A stretch of 64,000 nt of DNA from Rhodotorula mucilaginosa (Eukaryota; Basidiomycota; Microbotryomycetes; Sporidiobolales; Sporidiobolaceae). The notes under the pieces are model-generated. The model was not told where the DNA came from. It searched no databases and saw only the letters and a program-made list of their open reading frames with translations. Below, piece after piece: positions 45,501-56,929 of the stretch; position 1 is the first letter of the stretch; each line of letters begins with the position of its first letter. Both the position numbers and the translations under genes were made by a program. The DNA lies in assembly GCA_034406715.1 (NCBI GenBank), contig CP137876.1, positions 598,001 through 662,000 on the forward strand, given 5' to 3'.

Positions 45501-46554
45501 CTTTGAGCGCGTGCGCAGCCCCTGAGACGACTTCGTTGTCCGTCTCGTAATCATCTTGTTCCCCCTCCTCCTCCTCCTCCTCCTCATCATCATCATCGTC
45601 GCCTCCGGACCCCTCTTCATCGGTGCCCATCTCGTCGTGATCCCTTTCCTCCGCGTCCTCGTCCTCCTCTCCTTCAAGCTGCTGCCGCGCCTCCCCACGT
45701 TTCCGCCTCGTCCGCGGTCGATTGGAGGAACCTTTTGGCGGGTTCAACGGCGGAGGAACCGGTAGAGCCATTGCGGGCAATTGATGCATAGAGTAAGAAG
45801 CAGCAGAAGTCGAGGCGGTGGCGGCGAATTCGTCAAACAGGTCGGGAGCGAGACGGGCGAGGGCTTGTTCGAGGACGAAGACGCGGCGTTTGAGCTGTTC
45901 GTGCTCGACTGCGAGAGCGAAAATTTGCCTGTGCCCATTAGAGAAAATGGAGGGAGGGAGATGTGGGTCAGTCTTCTGGGCGGTAGCCTGTGGTTTGCGG
46001 AAAGGGGCTGGGTTACTCACGGAGGCGGTTCAACCTTGGGTTGCTCCCAACGGCACGAAGCTTGTTCGCCCCTTTTGATGCACGACTCGCATGGCAACTT
46101 GCGATCGCATTTGATCTGCGGCGGTCCAGGAGAGCCAAAGTCAATGATTCGGCTGGCAAATGAGGTGTCGTCCTCCCCGCCACCGGTTACCGCACCTTTC
46201 GCTTCTTGCATGGTGCGCACGAGAGAGCCGCCCTGTTGCGTTTGCGTTTCGGTTTGTTGGTGGTCGTCGCAAGCTGGAATGTGCACAGAGGTCAGATCAG
46301 CTCTCGGCTCGGTTCCCCGGAGCACAGGTATGCGGGCTGCTCACGTCCGAATCGACTGTGCTACTCCTGCTGCGTTTCAGGCTTGATCCCTTGCCCTTGC
46401 CCTTGGCTGTGATGAGTTTGTTCGAGTTCCCCACTCGGCGTCCGTGCTGTGCGAGCGATTCGCTTGCGAGATCGAGCTGTTCGTCTTGTTCTGAGCCCGA
46501 GGCGAGGTCCATCGACGGCCCTGCGACTGGCTCGGCCGCGTGGTACTCGGACAT
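42503..46554 (-). CDS. Zn2Cys6 fungal transcription factor (regulator 2)
   Basis: Zinc-cluster regulator. Exon 1 (from 46554, MSEYHAAEPVAGPSMDLASG) ends STVDSD and joins LATTTNKPKRKRNRAALSCA. The cluster is split by an intron inside CAPCKKRK|IKCDRKLPCESC and closes with IKRGEQASC, giving C-x2-C-x6-C-x5-C-x2-C-x8-C. A leucine-rich coiled segment follows (HEQLKRRVFVLEQALARL), then a strongly acidic run (Asp/Glu, about 45 residues) and Ser-rich linkers. The fungal_trans domain shows RVDWAWH|IHHKPTFLAEYEAY, DPLWVAYFALTLALSVKS, YFLSNAIRMAQQLKL-like helix, HRLGSDPTTMP, REMALRLMSTLLFLDYTS. The C-terminus is Gly/Ser-rich and ends FATLGTF. About ten exons. It is divergent from hexokinase across 361 bp. 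The targets are unknown. Confidence 0.87.
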
Positions 46555-46915
46555 GCGCGTGTGCGCGCACGCAAGTGCTCTTGTCCGAGCAGGAGGCCGG
46601 GGGAGAATGTCGATCACAGCTGAGGGGAGGCTTTTGATTGACAGCACGCGCAGCAGCGTCACCGAGAATGCAGTCTGCTCGTGCAAGCCAAGCTGTGCTG
46701 CACACGCTCGCCTCGCAAACGATCCACCCGATCATTGCGACCAGCGACCGTCTGTCTTGGAACTCGCTCCCGGGACTCGCTCGCCGCTCTCGCACAGGTA
46801 CGCCCCTCTGCAGTCGAATCACTCTCTCCTCCTCGGCCTCTCTCTTCTCATCATCATCGTCCTTCTTCTGGGGCGACTCACTCCAGTCCCTGATCCACTG
46901 CCGATCCCGCACAGG
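46555..46915. promoter_or_regulatory. Divergent promoter of regulator 2 and hexokinase, with a hexokinase leader intron
   Basis: A 361-bp spacer. A GTACGC donor at about 46799 and a CACAG acceptor at 46914 suggest a 116-nt intron in the hexokinase 5' leader that ends one base before the ATG. The rest must contain both promoters. No TATA box is obvious. Confidence 0.5.
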
Positions 46916-48864
46916 ATGTCGTCTCCCGCCTATCTGCTACCCATGCCGCAGGGCACAAAGATCCCGTCAGCACTCGAGCAGGCACTCCACAACGTCGAGC
47001 GTCAGTTCGACATCTCAACCCAGAAACTCGACGAGATCACGAAGCAGATGCTCTGGGAGTACGGCAAGGGACTCTCGGAACTCCCCACCGACGAGACGAG
47101 GGATACCTTTGTGTACGTACGCCCAAACTCCCCCCTCTCCCCCCCTTCCCCCCGCCTTTTTCTTTTTCTTCATTTCTTCTCGCCACGATCCGATCCGATC
47201 CTAACGGTTTGTGGGCACGACAGCCCGATGATCCCTTCGTACCTGCAACACATCCCGGGCGGTTCGGAAAAGGGAACCTACCTCGCGCTCGACCTCGGCG
47301 GGACCAACCTGCGCGTGTGCGAAGTCGAACTCCTCGGCGACTCGAAATGGCGCATGAAGCAGCAAAAATACAAAGTCAGCGACGCCCTCAAGGTCGGAGA
47401 GGTGACGGCCTTGTTCGACTACATTGCCGGGTCCGTCGACCACTTCTTGACCGAGATCGGGACGACCGCGACCGAGGACGAAAAGCTCCACCTCGGGTTC
47501 ACCTTCTCGTTCCCGGTCCTCCAGACCGCACTCGCGGCCGGAACCCTCATCAACTGGACCAAGGTGGGCTACCCGCTGTTTTGGGGCGCTGGGTGTCGCA
47601 ACGGGGGTTTTTTACTGACGTCAGAACAAACCCCGCAGGGCTTCGAGTGCAAGAACGCGGTCGGCAAGGACGTCGTTCAGTTGTTGCAGGACGCCCTCGA
47701 CCGGAAGCACATCCACGTCCGCTGCTCGGCCCTCGTCAACGACACCTGCGGGACTCTGATGGCCGCCGCGTACGAGCGCGGCGACTGCCTCTGCGGTGGC
47801 ATCTTTGGCACGGGCACCAACGGCGCCTACGTCGAATCGATCGAGAAATTGACCAAGATGGGGTACCAGGCGGACGAGTTGGAGCAGAACCGCAAGAACG
47901 GCCTCGACAAGATGGTCGTCAACACCGAGTGGGGCGCGTTTGACAACGAGCGGATCACGCTCCCGTTCACCATCTTTGATAGCCGCGTCGACCGCATCTC
48001 GATCAACCCGAGGAAGCAGGCGTTTGAAAAGGTGCGCCGGCATTCCCGTCTCTTACTCCGCTCCAAGGCACATGCTGATCGCTCTTCGGTTACCAGATGA
48101 TATCCGGAATGTGTGCGTTCCCAGCTTATCCATCTCTGGCTGTGTGGCCTCACAATTTGCTGACTTTTTTTATTGCCGGTTGACGCCTGTTCACACGAAC
48201 AACAGACCTTGGAGAAGTGACGCGCAACGTCCTCCTGCACCTGGTCGACTCGCAAGTCCTGTTCAAGGGCTTTTCCTCGCGGGCCCTCAACGCCCACTAC
48301 GGTCTCGACACGGCCATCATGTCTTCGCTCGAAGCTCCTTTCATCCCCAACTCGGGCATCGAAGCCGACGCCGCTTTGAGCGAGATCCGTCAAGTCCTGA
48401 CGCGCGAGTTGAACCTCTCGGCTTCGTTGATCGACGACGCCGACTGCCTTGCGGCGGCGAGGGTGTCTGAGATCGTCGGCACGCGCGGGTGCCGACTCTC
48501 GGCGTGCGCGATCGCCGCGACCGTGATCCAGACCGGAGGTGACGCGAAAGAGTGGCCCGACAAGGACAAGAAGTTGATCTTTGGCCTCGACGGGAGCTTG
48601 GTCGAGTTTTACCCGCGGTTCGAGCAGCGCGTCAGGGACGCGTTGAGGGAGATCCTGGGCGAGGAGGTGCAGCAGCGGATCGAGATTGTGCTCGCAAAGG
48701 ACGGGTCGGGCGTCGGCGGTCCGTTTTCTCCTTTCCCTCCTTTCGTTTTTGACCCTCTCTCTCTCTCTCTTTGGCTGACTCGTTTTTCGCACACAGCCGC
48801 ATTGTGCGCGCAGGCCGCTCAGGCTATGGAGGAGAAGGGCGCAGCGACCGTCACCAAGGAGTAG
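46916..48864 (+). CDS. HXK1: Hexokinase
   Basis: ATP-dependent phosphorylation of glucose/fructose in the cytosol; in yeasts also linked to glucose signalling. It starts MSSPAYLLPMPQGTKIPSAL. It shows TYLALDLGGTNLRVCEVELL (phosphate-1 loop), LGFTFSFPVLQTALAAGTLI with NWTKGF (sugar loop), ALVNDTCGTLMAAAY (catalytic Asp), GGIFGTGTNGAY, NTEWGAFD, and near the C-terminus SACAIAATVIQTGGDA and FGLDGSLVEFYP. Length about 470 aa, normal for fungal hexokinase. Introns follow DETRDTFV, INWTK, AFEK, a very small piece around MISGMYLG and the DGSGVGA segment. The start codon lies one base after a probable leader intron. Nothing suggests loss of function. Confidence 0.92.
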
Positions 48865-49881
48865 AGGAATAGAGATCCGCGGATGGCCGTCGGTCGTCAA
48901 GCTCTTTCGACGGAGCAACTCTTTGTAACAATACCCCTCGTCTCTTGATGTACCCTGTCCTCTCGTGGTGTTCGAGACGCCCGCACGCTTGCGCAGTCGC
49001 ATGCCCGCCGCAGGAAGAAGTCGCCGGGGTCGAGGCTCCGGACACCGTTTGATCAAGAGAGAACTCGCGGGAGATCGTCGTCTCGGCTCGAGAGCACGAG
49101 TTCTGCCAACGACGATGGCTCTGAATGTCTGGGTGGGGGTTGCTGTACAGTGTTTACTCGCAAGACCATAGCCAATGCTACACTCAACCAGATCACTCGT
49201 TCTGGTTAGCAGTACAGGAAATCAGGGAAATTGTGAGTCAGTGCGAAAGTCAGGCGCGCGAAAAGTTGGGGGCTCGCGCAAACGTTGTTGGTACGGTGCT
49301 GATGCGAGCGGATGCTGGCCCGGAGAATGACTTGACGAGCTGAATTTGCAGTAGGTGACCTTGACTGCAATCTGCTGAGTGTAGACATTAGCTCGAGAGC
49401 GTGGGGTCGAGTTGAGTGCCTGCAACTGCAGCAGGTGACGGTGGCAGAAATCCCAGCAGGGCGCACCTTCTGGCCACGTCCTTCGCCTCGACGACCCCAC
49501 CTTAACTCCAGCCTGCACTCTCGCAACGACACGCCTGCAGGTACGCCCATAGTGATCACGAGCCGACACCTACACACGTACTGACTCGCTTCCGTCCCCC
49601 GTCGCCCTCGCCGCCCCGCTTCGTCGCGCTCGCTGTGACCGCCCTTCCCCTCCCTACCTTCCTGCGCCCGCCCGCTCGCCCGCTCAAATCCTTCGCCGTG
49701 TGCATTCACGACGAGCAGATCTAGCCTGCTGCAAATACCGCCTCGGCTCAAAGAGCGGCCCACGACTCGAACGACGCTGCGTCAATCTCATCCCGCCGAG
49801 ACACACGACGACCACCTCCAGTCGCCCTTGCAACCCCTCTCCCTCGAACGAACATCCCTGAACTTGCCCGAAAACACTTGA
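48865..49881. promoter_or_regulatory. Long spacer and probable leader of GSK-3
   Basis: A 1.0-kb region. The first part is the hexokinase 3' flank. From about 49350 on there are CTGCAG/GCAGGTGAC repeats and, from 49560, a strongly pyrimidine-rich tract, as in other leaders of this genome. A GTACGCC donor-like site at 49541 and AG sites nearby could define a leader intron. No domain-bearing ORF, tRNA or other RNA was recognised. Confidence 0.4.
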
Positions 49882-52366
49882 ATGGGTGCGTTGCTTCAAT
49901 CACCTCCTTTCAGACGGGGCAAGTGGCTTGGTACCGGGCAGGACGGACGAGTCGTCGAGGGGAGGTGTATTGATCGAAAAGATCGGGTCACGAGACGGGC
50001 AAAAACCTCGTTTTCGCGGGGTAAATGCCCTGCTTGCTGCTTGCCTCGCTGCCGGTCCAGCCGTAACCCTTGCCATAGGGTTGCACGGAGCAGAAGGCTA
50101 TACAGGATGAGCTATTCGCTCTAGGGATATCAACAAGGAGCGGGGTGGCGGGATGCGAATCGATCAAGAAAGCGGGCAAAAAACCCGAGCGTCCGCCTGG
50201 CGGACTGATCTCATCATTCATTTTTCCTTCTTCCTTCAACCCTCGACCACCGTTTCCCCTGTCAAGACCACCCTGCTTTGAGAGACGAATGTGCGCTGAC
50301 ATGGACGTTTCTCGTCCCCCGCCCCTCGACTTCCCACTCTCGCTCAACCCGACCGCCGGCGGTCCCTCTTCACCTTCGTCCTTCGCACCGGTCACGCGCG
50401 CCATCCTCCCCTTCTCGCTCCTCGTCAACTACATCGGACCGCATTCGCCTCTCTCGTGGTCTCGACCTGGTTCACCCTCCTCTCCGTCGACTCCCGCGAC
50501 CGCCTCGACCACGACCACGACCGCGCACGTGTCACAAACCGCATCGACGGCGTCGCCCCGCGTCCGCACTCGTTCCCGATCCCGCTCATTCCGATTGCGC
50601 TCGTCGCGTTCTTCACCCGTAACCATCTCGTCCCTGACGGAATCGAACCCTCCCGCTACGACGTCCCTGGCCCTGTCTGCTGCGCCTGATCCGCCCTTGA
50701 CGCCGCCGGCCTCGCCTCGTTCCCGACCCGGTCAACCTTCGCTCGCCCTCGTTTCTTCAACCCTCGCGTCCTTGCGATCCGCACCGCCCCCCTCGACCTC
50801 GTCATCCTTGTTGTCAATAGCTGACGAATCGTCAAAGGTGGTCAAGGTGGTCGCGTCCCACGGCCGGACCGGAGATCAGATCGAGTTGACCTACTCGTCG
50901 ACCAAAGTCGTCGGCAACGGCTCGTTCGGAGTCGTCTTTGCCGCCAAGCTCGCACCCGGCAGTCTCGGTCCCGACAATGAAGGAGACGACGATGTCGCCA
51001 TCAAGAAGGTGCTCCAGGACAAGCGGTTCAAGGTGCGTTCCCGTCCCTTCTCGGGATGCCGTCGAGGTGACCTTGAATTGACCTCGGGTTATATTCTCGC
51101 TGCGCAGAACCGCGAGTTGCAGATTATGCGACTCGTGCGACACCCGAATGTAGTCAACTTGCGGGCGTTCTTCTACTCGAACGGCGACAAGGTGAGTGTT
51201 GGCCCGCTCGTCTGGAAATCCGCGTTTCTGGAACCGGTTCCTGACCTCGCTGCCTGCGGCCATACGCGACAGCCCAAGAAGGACGAGGTGTACCTGAACC
51301 TCGTCCTCGAGTACGTTCCGGAGACGGTGTACCGCGCGTCTCGGCACTATGCCAAACTCAAGCAGACGATGCCGATGGCCTACATCAAACTGTACATGTA
51401 CCAACTCATGCGGTCGCTCGCCTACATCCACTCGGTCGGGATCTGCCACCGCGACATCAAGCCGCAAAACTTGCTCCTGAACCCGCCGACGGGCGTCCTC
51501 AAGCTGTGCGACTTTGGTTCGGCCAAGATCTTGATCGAGGGCGAGCCGAACGTCAGTTACATCTGTTCGCGGTACTACCGCGCGCCGGAACTCATCTTTG
51601 GTGCGACCAACTACACGACCAACATTGGTGAGTCGGGCTTCCTTTTCGTCGTTCGATGAACGCGAAACTGATCCCTCTTGTGTCCCGTCTTTTAGACGTC
51701 TGGTCGGCGGGCTGTGTTATGGCGGAGCTCATGCTCGGTCAGCCCCTGTTCCCGGGAGAGTCTGGGTGCGTTCTTTTCCGCTCGCGTTCGCCTGCCGGTA
51801 CTCAGGTACGGGGATGCTGATGGTCGCTGTCATCCCCCGCCTGGCAGAATCGACCAGCTTGTCGAAATCATCAAGGTGCTCGGTACCCCGTCGCGTGAAC
51901 AGATCAAGACGATGAACCCGAACTACATGGAGCACAAATTCCCGCAAATCAAGGTACGCGTTCCGGTCCTCCACGGGCTTGGCTAGCCGATCAGACTAGT
52001 GACCGAGACTCTTCTTCGACGCGGCAGCCGCATCCCTTCGTCAAGGTGTTCCGCCCGCGCACTCCGCCCGAGGCGATCGACCTGATCTCCAAGCTGCTCG
52101 AGTACACCCCGTCCGCGCGCTTGACCGCGATCGAGGCGATGTGCCACCCCTTCTTTGACGAGCTCAAGGCGCCGGACGCCAAGATGCCGACCGGCAAGGA
52201 CATGCCCCCCTTGTTCGACTTTACGCGCGAAGAGTTGTCGTGCCGGCCCGACTTGATCAGCCAGCTCGTGCCGCAGCATGCCGAGGCGGCGTTGCTCGAA
52301 CGCGGGATCGACGTGCACAACTTTGACCCGATCCCGCTCGAGCAGATGAGGCTTCAACTCGACTGA
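49882..52366 (+). CDS. GSK3: GSK-3 (shaggy) protein kinase, canonical
   Basis: Ser/Thr kinase with all GSK-3 signatures: [15 protein letters not shown], catalytic Lys in [90 protein letters not shown] (regulatory Tyr), [56 protein letters not shown] and a C-tail ending RLQLD. Introns follow DKRFK, NGDK, YTTNI, PGES and PQIK. The start is ambiguous. ATGG at 49882-49885 spliced over 935 nt to 50821 gives [19 protein letters not shown], a normal GSK-3 N-terminus. Alternatively an in-frame Ser/Pro-rich extension begins at 50145, 50289 or 50301, which would add about 170-225 residues of low-complexity sequence. I prefer the first. The kinase domain is certain. Confidence 0.9.
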
Positions 52367-53192
52367 GGAGCCCGCCCGCCCCTTTTCGTCTCGATTTGTT
52401 TTGCGTCGTCTTCTCGCTGCCTCCCTCGCATTCTTTCTGTGCCCTCGCCGCCAATGTCGTCACCGCCGTCTCTGCCCTTGGGTCGGTCCGGCCTCGTCCC
52501 GTCCCATACGCATGCCACCCCCTTTTTCCACCTCTCGACCTCTTCTTCTATCGCCACCTTTTCGCCGTCCCCACGACCTACGCGAACCGACCCGTTGTCG
52601 TCGCAAGCGAATACCCGCTGTCCCTACCGACTTGCGACCAAAAACGTGGTCTCTCTTGCGCCTTCACCATGGCACATCCCCTCCTCCTCCTCCTCGCTCT
52701 TCCTCTAACCCGCCTCGTCCCTCCGGTCGTCGCCGTCATCAGTGCACCCAAATCCGTCTCAGGACCCTTCTGATTTCCCCGTTCGCCTCGTCTCGTTTTG
52801 CCGGTCTAACGCCCACGGTTCATCCCGTCGCAAGCAAGCATCCCTTTCACCTCCCTCTCCAAGAAGCGATTCCCCACCCGTTTTCGCTTCTCGCGCCTTC
52901 GACAAGCCCGTCGTCATCGTCTTCCCTCTCTCTCACACTTGCGTTTCGTCGTTGTTCTTTTGTGCTCTCTCTTCTCCGACCTCGTCTCCTGCAGTCTTCT
53001 CACTCTTTGCCGCTTGTAACAATTCACGTTGTCCAGATCCAGACGAGTATCCCTTTGGTCGAGCAGCAGAGAGCGAGGTCGGACTCGGCGGTGCAAAGCT
53101 GTGCCGACGCGAGAGGCCACTGCTAACAGATGACGCCGTTCTCGCTCTCTCACTCTCGCTGCTAGCCGTACTTTGGCCCTCGTTGCGCAAAC
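52367..53192. promoter_or_regulatory. GSK-3 3' flank and promoter of the amidohydrolase gene
   Basis: An 826-bp spacer between co-oriented genes, strongly rich in C and T on the plus strand. Open frames up to 241 codons occur here but they are Ser/Pro/Arg-rich translations of the pyrimidine tract in all three frames with no domain. I therefore call it non-coding. Confidence 0.5.
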
Positions 53193-54919
53193 ATGTCGAC
53201 GCCGGAGATCCCTGCTATGCGTGCAGGCAAACGCGCACCGCCCAAACTCGACCTGCGTGCTTTCCAATCGCCCGCCCCACACGCCAACAGCAACAACGGA
53301 CAGACCCGCCGTGCCTATCCGCTGGGCTTGATCGACGCGCACATCCACCTCTGGACGAGCAAGCAACTCGAGGATGGCGACATGCAGTGGCAGCGCGAAT
53401 GCGGCGACGGCGACGACCTGAAACAACTGAGCGGACCGCACGAACTTGAGGCGTATGCGCGAATCACCAAGGATGCGATGCCGCTCTTTACAGAGGGAAA
53501 GAGTCAACATACAGGCGTCATTTACGTGCAGGCCGAGTGAGTGCCCGTTTCCTCCGAGACCGCCGAGGAGGGGATGATTATCGCCCAGTGAGCCTCAAGA
53601 ATCTCTGACCTGATTCTCGCGCCGCGAACGGAAAACTGCAGAGCTCGCAGAGATGACGACGACGTCGACGGGAGCAAAGGCGGGTGGGAAGCGGCCATCA
53701 ACGAGGTGGAAAGTGTCTGTGCCGCGGCGCTCAGAGCTGATGTACAAGTGGTGGCGCTAGTGCCTTGGGTGAGGAGCGACCCTTGCCGCTGTACCGTGGC
53801 AGATCTTTCGTACTCACGTCGGCCAGACACGTTGCGAGACAGGCTCCGGTGCTGCATGGCGCGGCAGCGCTCGAGCGGTACATCCCCCGAGTCCTCGAGT
53901 GCCCCTCGCTCGTCGCCCTCACCGCGAAGCTCGGCTACGCGCCGATCAAGTCGTTCCGGTACCTCTTGCAAGATTCGCCGACAGGCTTCTTCCGTACCGA
54001 TCGCTTCATCGAAGGGTTCCGCTACCTCGGCGAGAGAGGGTACGCGTTTGACCTCACGCTCGATGTCACGCATGAGCACACGGGTCGGACCAAGATCCTC
54101 GACGATGCGGTCGAGGCTATCGGGCGGGTGCATCGGGATCAAGCGCCCGAGAAGCAGACTCGCTTCATTTTCGGTGCGCTTTGTCCGCCTCGAGAGTTGT
54201 CTGAACCAGTTTCGAGTTTTTGACATTCCGTCTCGGCTTCCGTTCGCAACAACGCAGATCATTTTGCGAAACCGCCCCTTACGGCGGACCTTTCCCATCC
54301 GCCTCCGCCACATTACACGGCGTACCTCGAAGGATTGTATCAACTCGCGCTCCTCCCGCACGCGTACCTGAAACTTTCCGCCCTCCTCGATTCCACCGAC
54401 AAAGCGACCGCGCGCGCAGCGTTTGACGAGTTCACATCGGGTGAATACAAGAAGCGGCGACGGGATGGTGCGTACGAGCGATTGAAGGCGAGGATTCTGA
54501 GCGTTCTGGAGCCGGCGATTGAGGCGTTCGGAGATGAACGTATCCTCGTGGGTTCAGGTGCGTTGGTTCGACTTCTTAAACGACCATGCTCCTAGGGGGT
54601 CAACATGATGGAACTGACGGTGTTCGCGTTTCGCCGTTGTTACTCGCCCGTACGCGCAGACTGGCCCATGTTCCGAGCGACGCTCCTGCCATCATCCGTC
54701 ACCTCGCCATCAACAGAATATTGCCCCGCCGCTGATGCCTCGGACGAAGCGGCGGCTTGGGCGTTCGAGATGCAGCTCTACCTCGACTGTCTTGTCCAAC
54801 TCGGGCTCGACGGCGCAGCGATCGATCGGATCTTCCAAGACAACGCGCGCAAGGCGTACTCGCTCCCTCCTCATCCTCGTCCTTCCTCTCCCGAGAAAGC
54901 CTCTGCCGTAGGATCCTAG
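53193..54919 (+). CDS. Amidohydrolase-2 family, probable sugar-lactonase
   Basis: Metal-dependent TIM-barrel hydrolase of the group that contains L-rhamnono- and L-fucono-lactonases (COG3618). It starts MSTPEIPAMRAGKRAPPKLD after AAAC. It shows LGLIDAHIHLW (HxH metal site), VIYVQAE, VALVPWAPVLHGAAALERYI, GYAPIKSFRYLLQDSP, AFDLTLDVTHEH, then FIFDHFAKPPL (second His, split by an intron) and ILVGSDWPMF (catalytic/metal Asp, also split). The C-terminal helix has DAAAWAFEMQLYLDCLVQLG-like sequence and IFQDNARKAYSL, as in the family. About seven exons. Substrate cannot be read from sequence; a role in lactone hydrolysis of an aldonic-acid pathway is inferred from the family. The tail is convergent with EBP2, 155 bp apart. 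Confidence 0.82.
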
Positions 54920-55074
54920 CTCTCTGTCCAAGACTCTCTGAGAGTGTGCATAACCTCCCGTTGAGGTGGGTCGGATTACAACAAAGGAAGAAGAAAAGAG
55001 GAGGGGACCCCCAAAAGATCAGGAAGAGACCAGGCACGCCAACAGCCAATTGACGATGCTGTGTGTCACGGCAA

Positions 55075-56554
55075 TCAGTGCCTTCGCGACTTGCCCGGTC
55101 GTTTTGCTGCTCCTCCCCTTGCTCCGCCTCCCCGACCGCCACCGCGTCCACCACCACCGCGTCCACCCCGACCTCCGCCACGACCACCACCGCCGCCGCC
55201 GAACGCCCCACTGCCCCTCTCTCCGTCCTCGCGATCGTTGTTCTGCTTCCCGCGTCGACCGCCGTCCTTGCCGCCTCCGAACCCGTACTTCTTGTCGCGC
55301 GAATCGCGCGAGAGGCCGCGCTTGGCCCGACCGGGCCGTTCCGACTCGTTCGGCTTGCGCTTCTTGTTGGCGTTGGAAGAGGCACCAGAGGCGAGGGCGT
55401 CCTCGAGCGCGACTTCGAAGTCTTCGTTGCCGAACGACGAGTCGCCCTTTCGCTCTGGGGTGGCACAGATGCAAAAGAGTCAGTGAGTAAATTCCGCGGG
55501 CAGACAGAGATGATGGAAGGGAGGAAAGGTGGCTTGGCTCACTCTTCTTGAGGCTGTCGAGCTTTTCGCCAATCGCCTTCTTGTCCCGCTCGCGCTCGCG
55601 CAACCGCTCGTGCTGGACCTTTTTGCCAAACTTTTTCGCGTCGCGCAACTTGCGCGCGTCCTCGCTCGCCTTCATGCCCGCCTGTTCGTCGAGCAACGAC
55701 TGTCGGATCTGGGCCATGTGCGCGTCCGTCTTGACCATTTCGGCAAAATAGTCGGTCGGGCGGTGGAACGGCAGCGAGGCCTTTTCGAAGAGGGACTCGG
55801 CGTGCATCGCTGCCCACAGAGATTGCTTGTAGCTGCAGTCGTCGTCGGTTCACACAAAGAAGAGTCCGGAGGCAAAAGGGTCAGCCAAAGGGGAAGCGGC
55901 GGCAATTCCTTTCTTGGAGGACCACGCGAAACGCGCGCGGATTGCACGAATCGTGTTCCGGAGCGAGAGAGAGACACGCAGGAACGCACAATTCGAGTTC
56001 GCGCTCGAGGTCATTGTTGGCGTCGGGGACGTTGAGCGGTTTCGGGTTGGTCAACGTGAGCGTGTCAAAGAAACCGGCGTCCGTCTTGAATGAGGCGAGC
56101 ACGCGTTCGAGAGCGACCTAGATTTTCCGACGGGACACGTTAGTACCTTGGAAGTGGACTGGGTGCGAAACGCGGCATGTACCTTGTCGTTGACGGTGGT
56201 CTTTTCGACGGGGACAAGGTCTTCCTGGTCGGCGTCCTGGATGGCTTCGTACGGGATCATTTCCGAGTCGCCCTCCTCGAGGTCTTCTTCGTCATCGTCC
56301 GAGTCGTCCGAGTCGTCCTCCTCCTTGTCCTCGTCATCCTCGTCATCCTCCTCCTCGTCGTCGTCGTCTTCCGCAGTCATCCCGGACAAGAGTCCCAGTT
56401 CGGCCGCGTCGACGTCGTCTCCAAGAAGCTGTTTGATCGCATGCTCTTGTCAATAACGTCGTCCTGCACTAGGGGCAAAGAGAGAAAAGTCGGACGGACC
56501 TGCATCATCCTCTCGAGTGCTTCGGGCGTGACATCCTCGCTCTCGTCGCCCTGT

Positions 56555-56592
<38 letters not shown>

Positions 56593-56751
56593 AGAGAGGT
56601 CGCCGTCCTCCTCGGCATCGCTCTCGTTGTCCGAGGCCTGCGAGATCGGCAGCGGTTTGGCAGAGGCGGTGGAGGTCTTGACGGGGGAAGCGAGTTTGGC
56701 AGGGGCGCCTCCTCCTGCGCTGCTGCGCCTGGCCGCAGTCTTCTTGGCCAT
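55075..56751 (-). CDS. EBP2: rRNA-processing protein Ebp2
   Basis: Nucleolar protein required for 27S pre-rRNA processing and 60S subunit assembly (EBNA1BP2 in animals). It starts MAKKTAARRSSAGGGAPAKL. Two long acidic segments follow (residues about 45-80 and 100-150). The conserved Ebp2 core is VALERVLASFKTDAGFFDTL, LNVPDANNDLEREL, FYKQSLWAAMHAESLFEKAS, FHRPTDYFAEMVKTDAHM, ARKLRDAKKFGKKVQHERLR. A Lys/Arg-rich tail carries KKYGFGGGKDGGRRGKQ and a long RGG box, ending AAKRPGKSRRH at 55075. Four or five exons. The Gly/Arg tail is in the only frame that stays open and basic; other frames there are shadows. It shares a 178-bp promoter with another nucleolar protein gene. Confidence 0.92.
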
Positions 56752-56929
56752 CGTATTGCTTGTCTGTTTAGCTAGTGCTAGACTGCGAGTGCGTCTGTGC
56801 CCGAGAGCGGAGAGAGTTGAACGAATTCGAGCTCGTCGAGCTTTCGGCTCGCGTTCAACTTTGACGAGGCGGTGCAGCGCCCTTTCCCCCCTCTCTACAC
56901 ACGCACTCGTGTACAGCGAACAACAGATC
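56752..56929. promoter_or_regulatory. Divergent promoter of EBP2 and the LLPH-like gene
   Basis: Only 178 bp lie between the two start codons. The region must serve both genes. No RRPE/PAC-like element (AAAATTTT, GATGAG) was found. Confidence 0.55.

Noticed and set aside
48865-49881. Possible tRNA or small RNA gene in the 1-kb spacer before GSK-3
   Set aside because: I found no A/B-box pair or cloverleaf-like arms by eye. A covariance-model scan would be decisive.
52401-53126. 241-codon ORF between GSK-3 and the amidohydrolase gene
   Set aside because: All three frames across this CT-rich spacer give Ser/Pro/Arg-rich chance peptides; no domain, and not in a shared splice frame with a neighbour.
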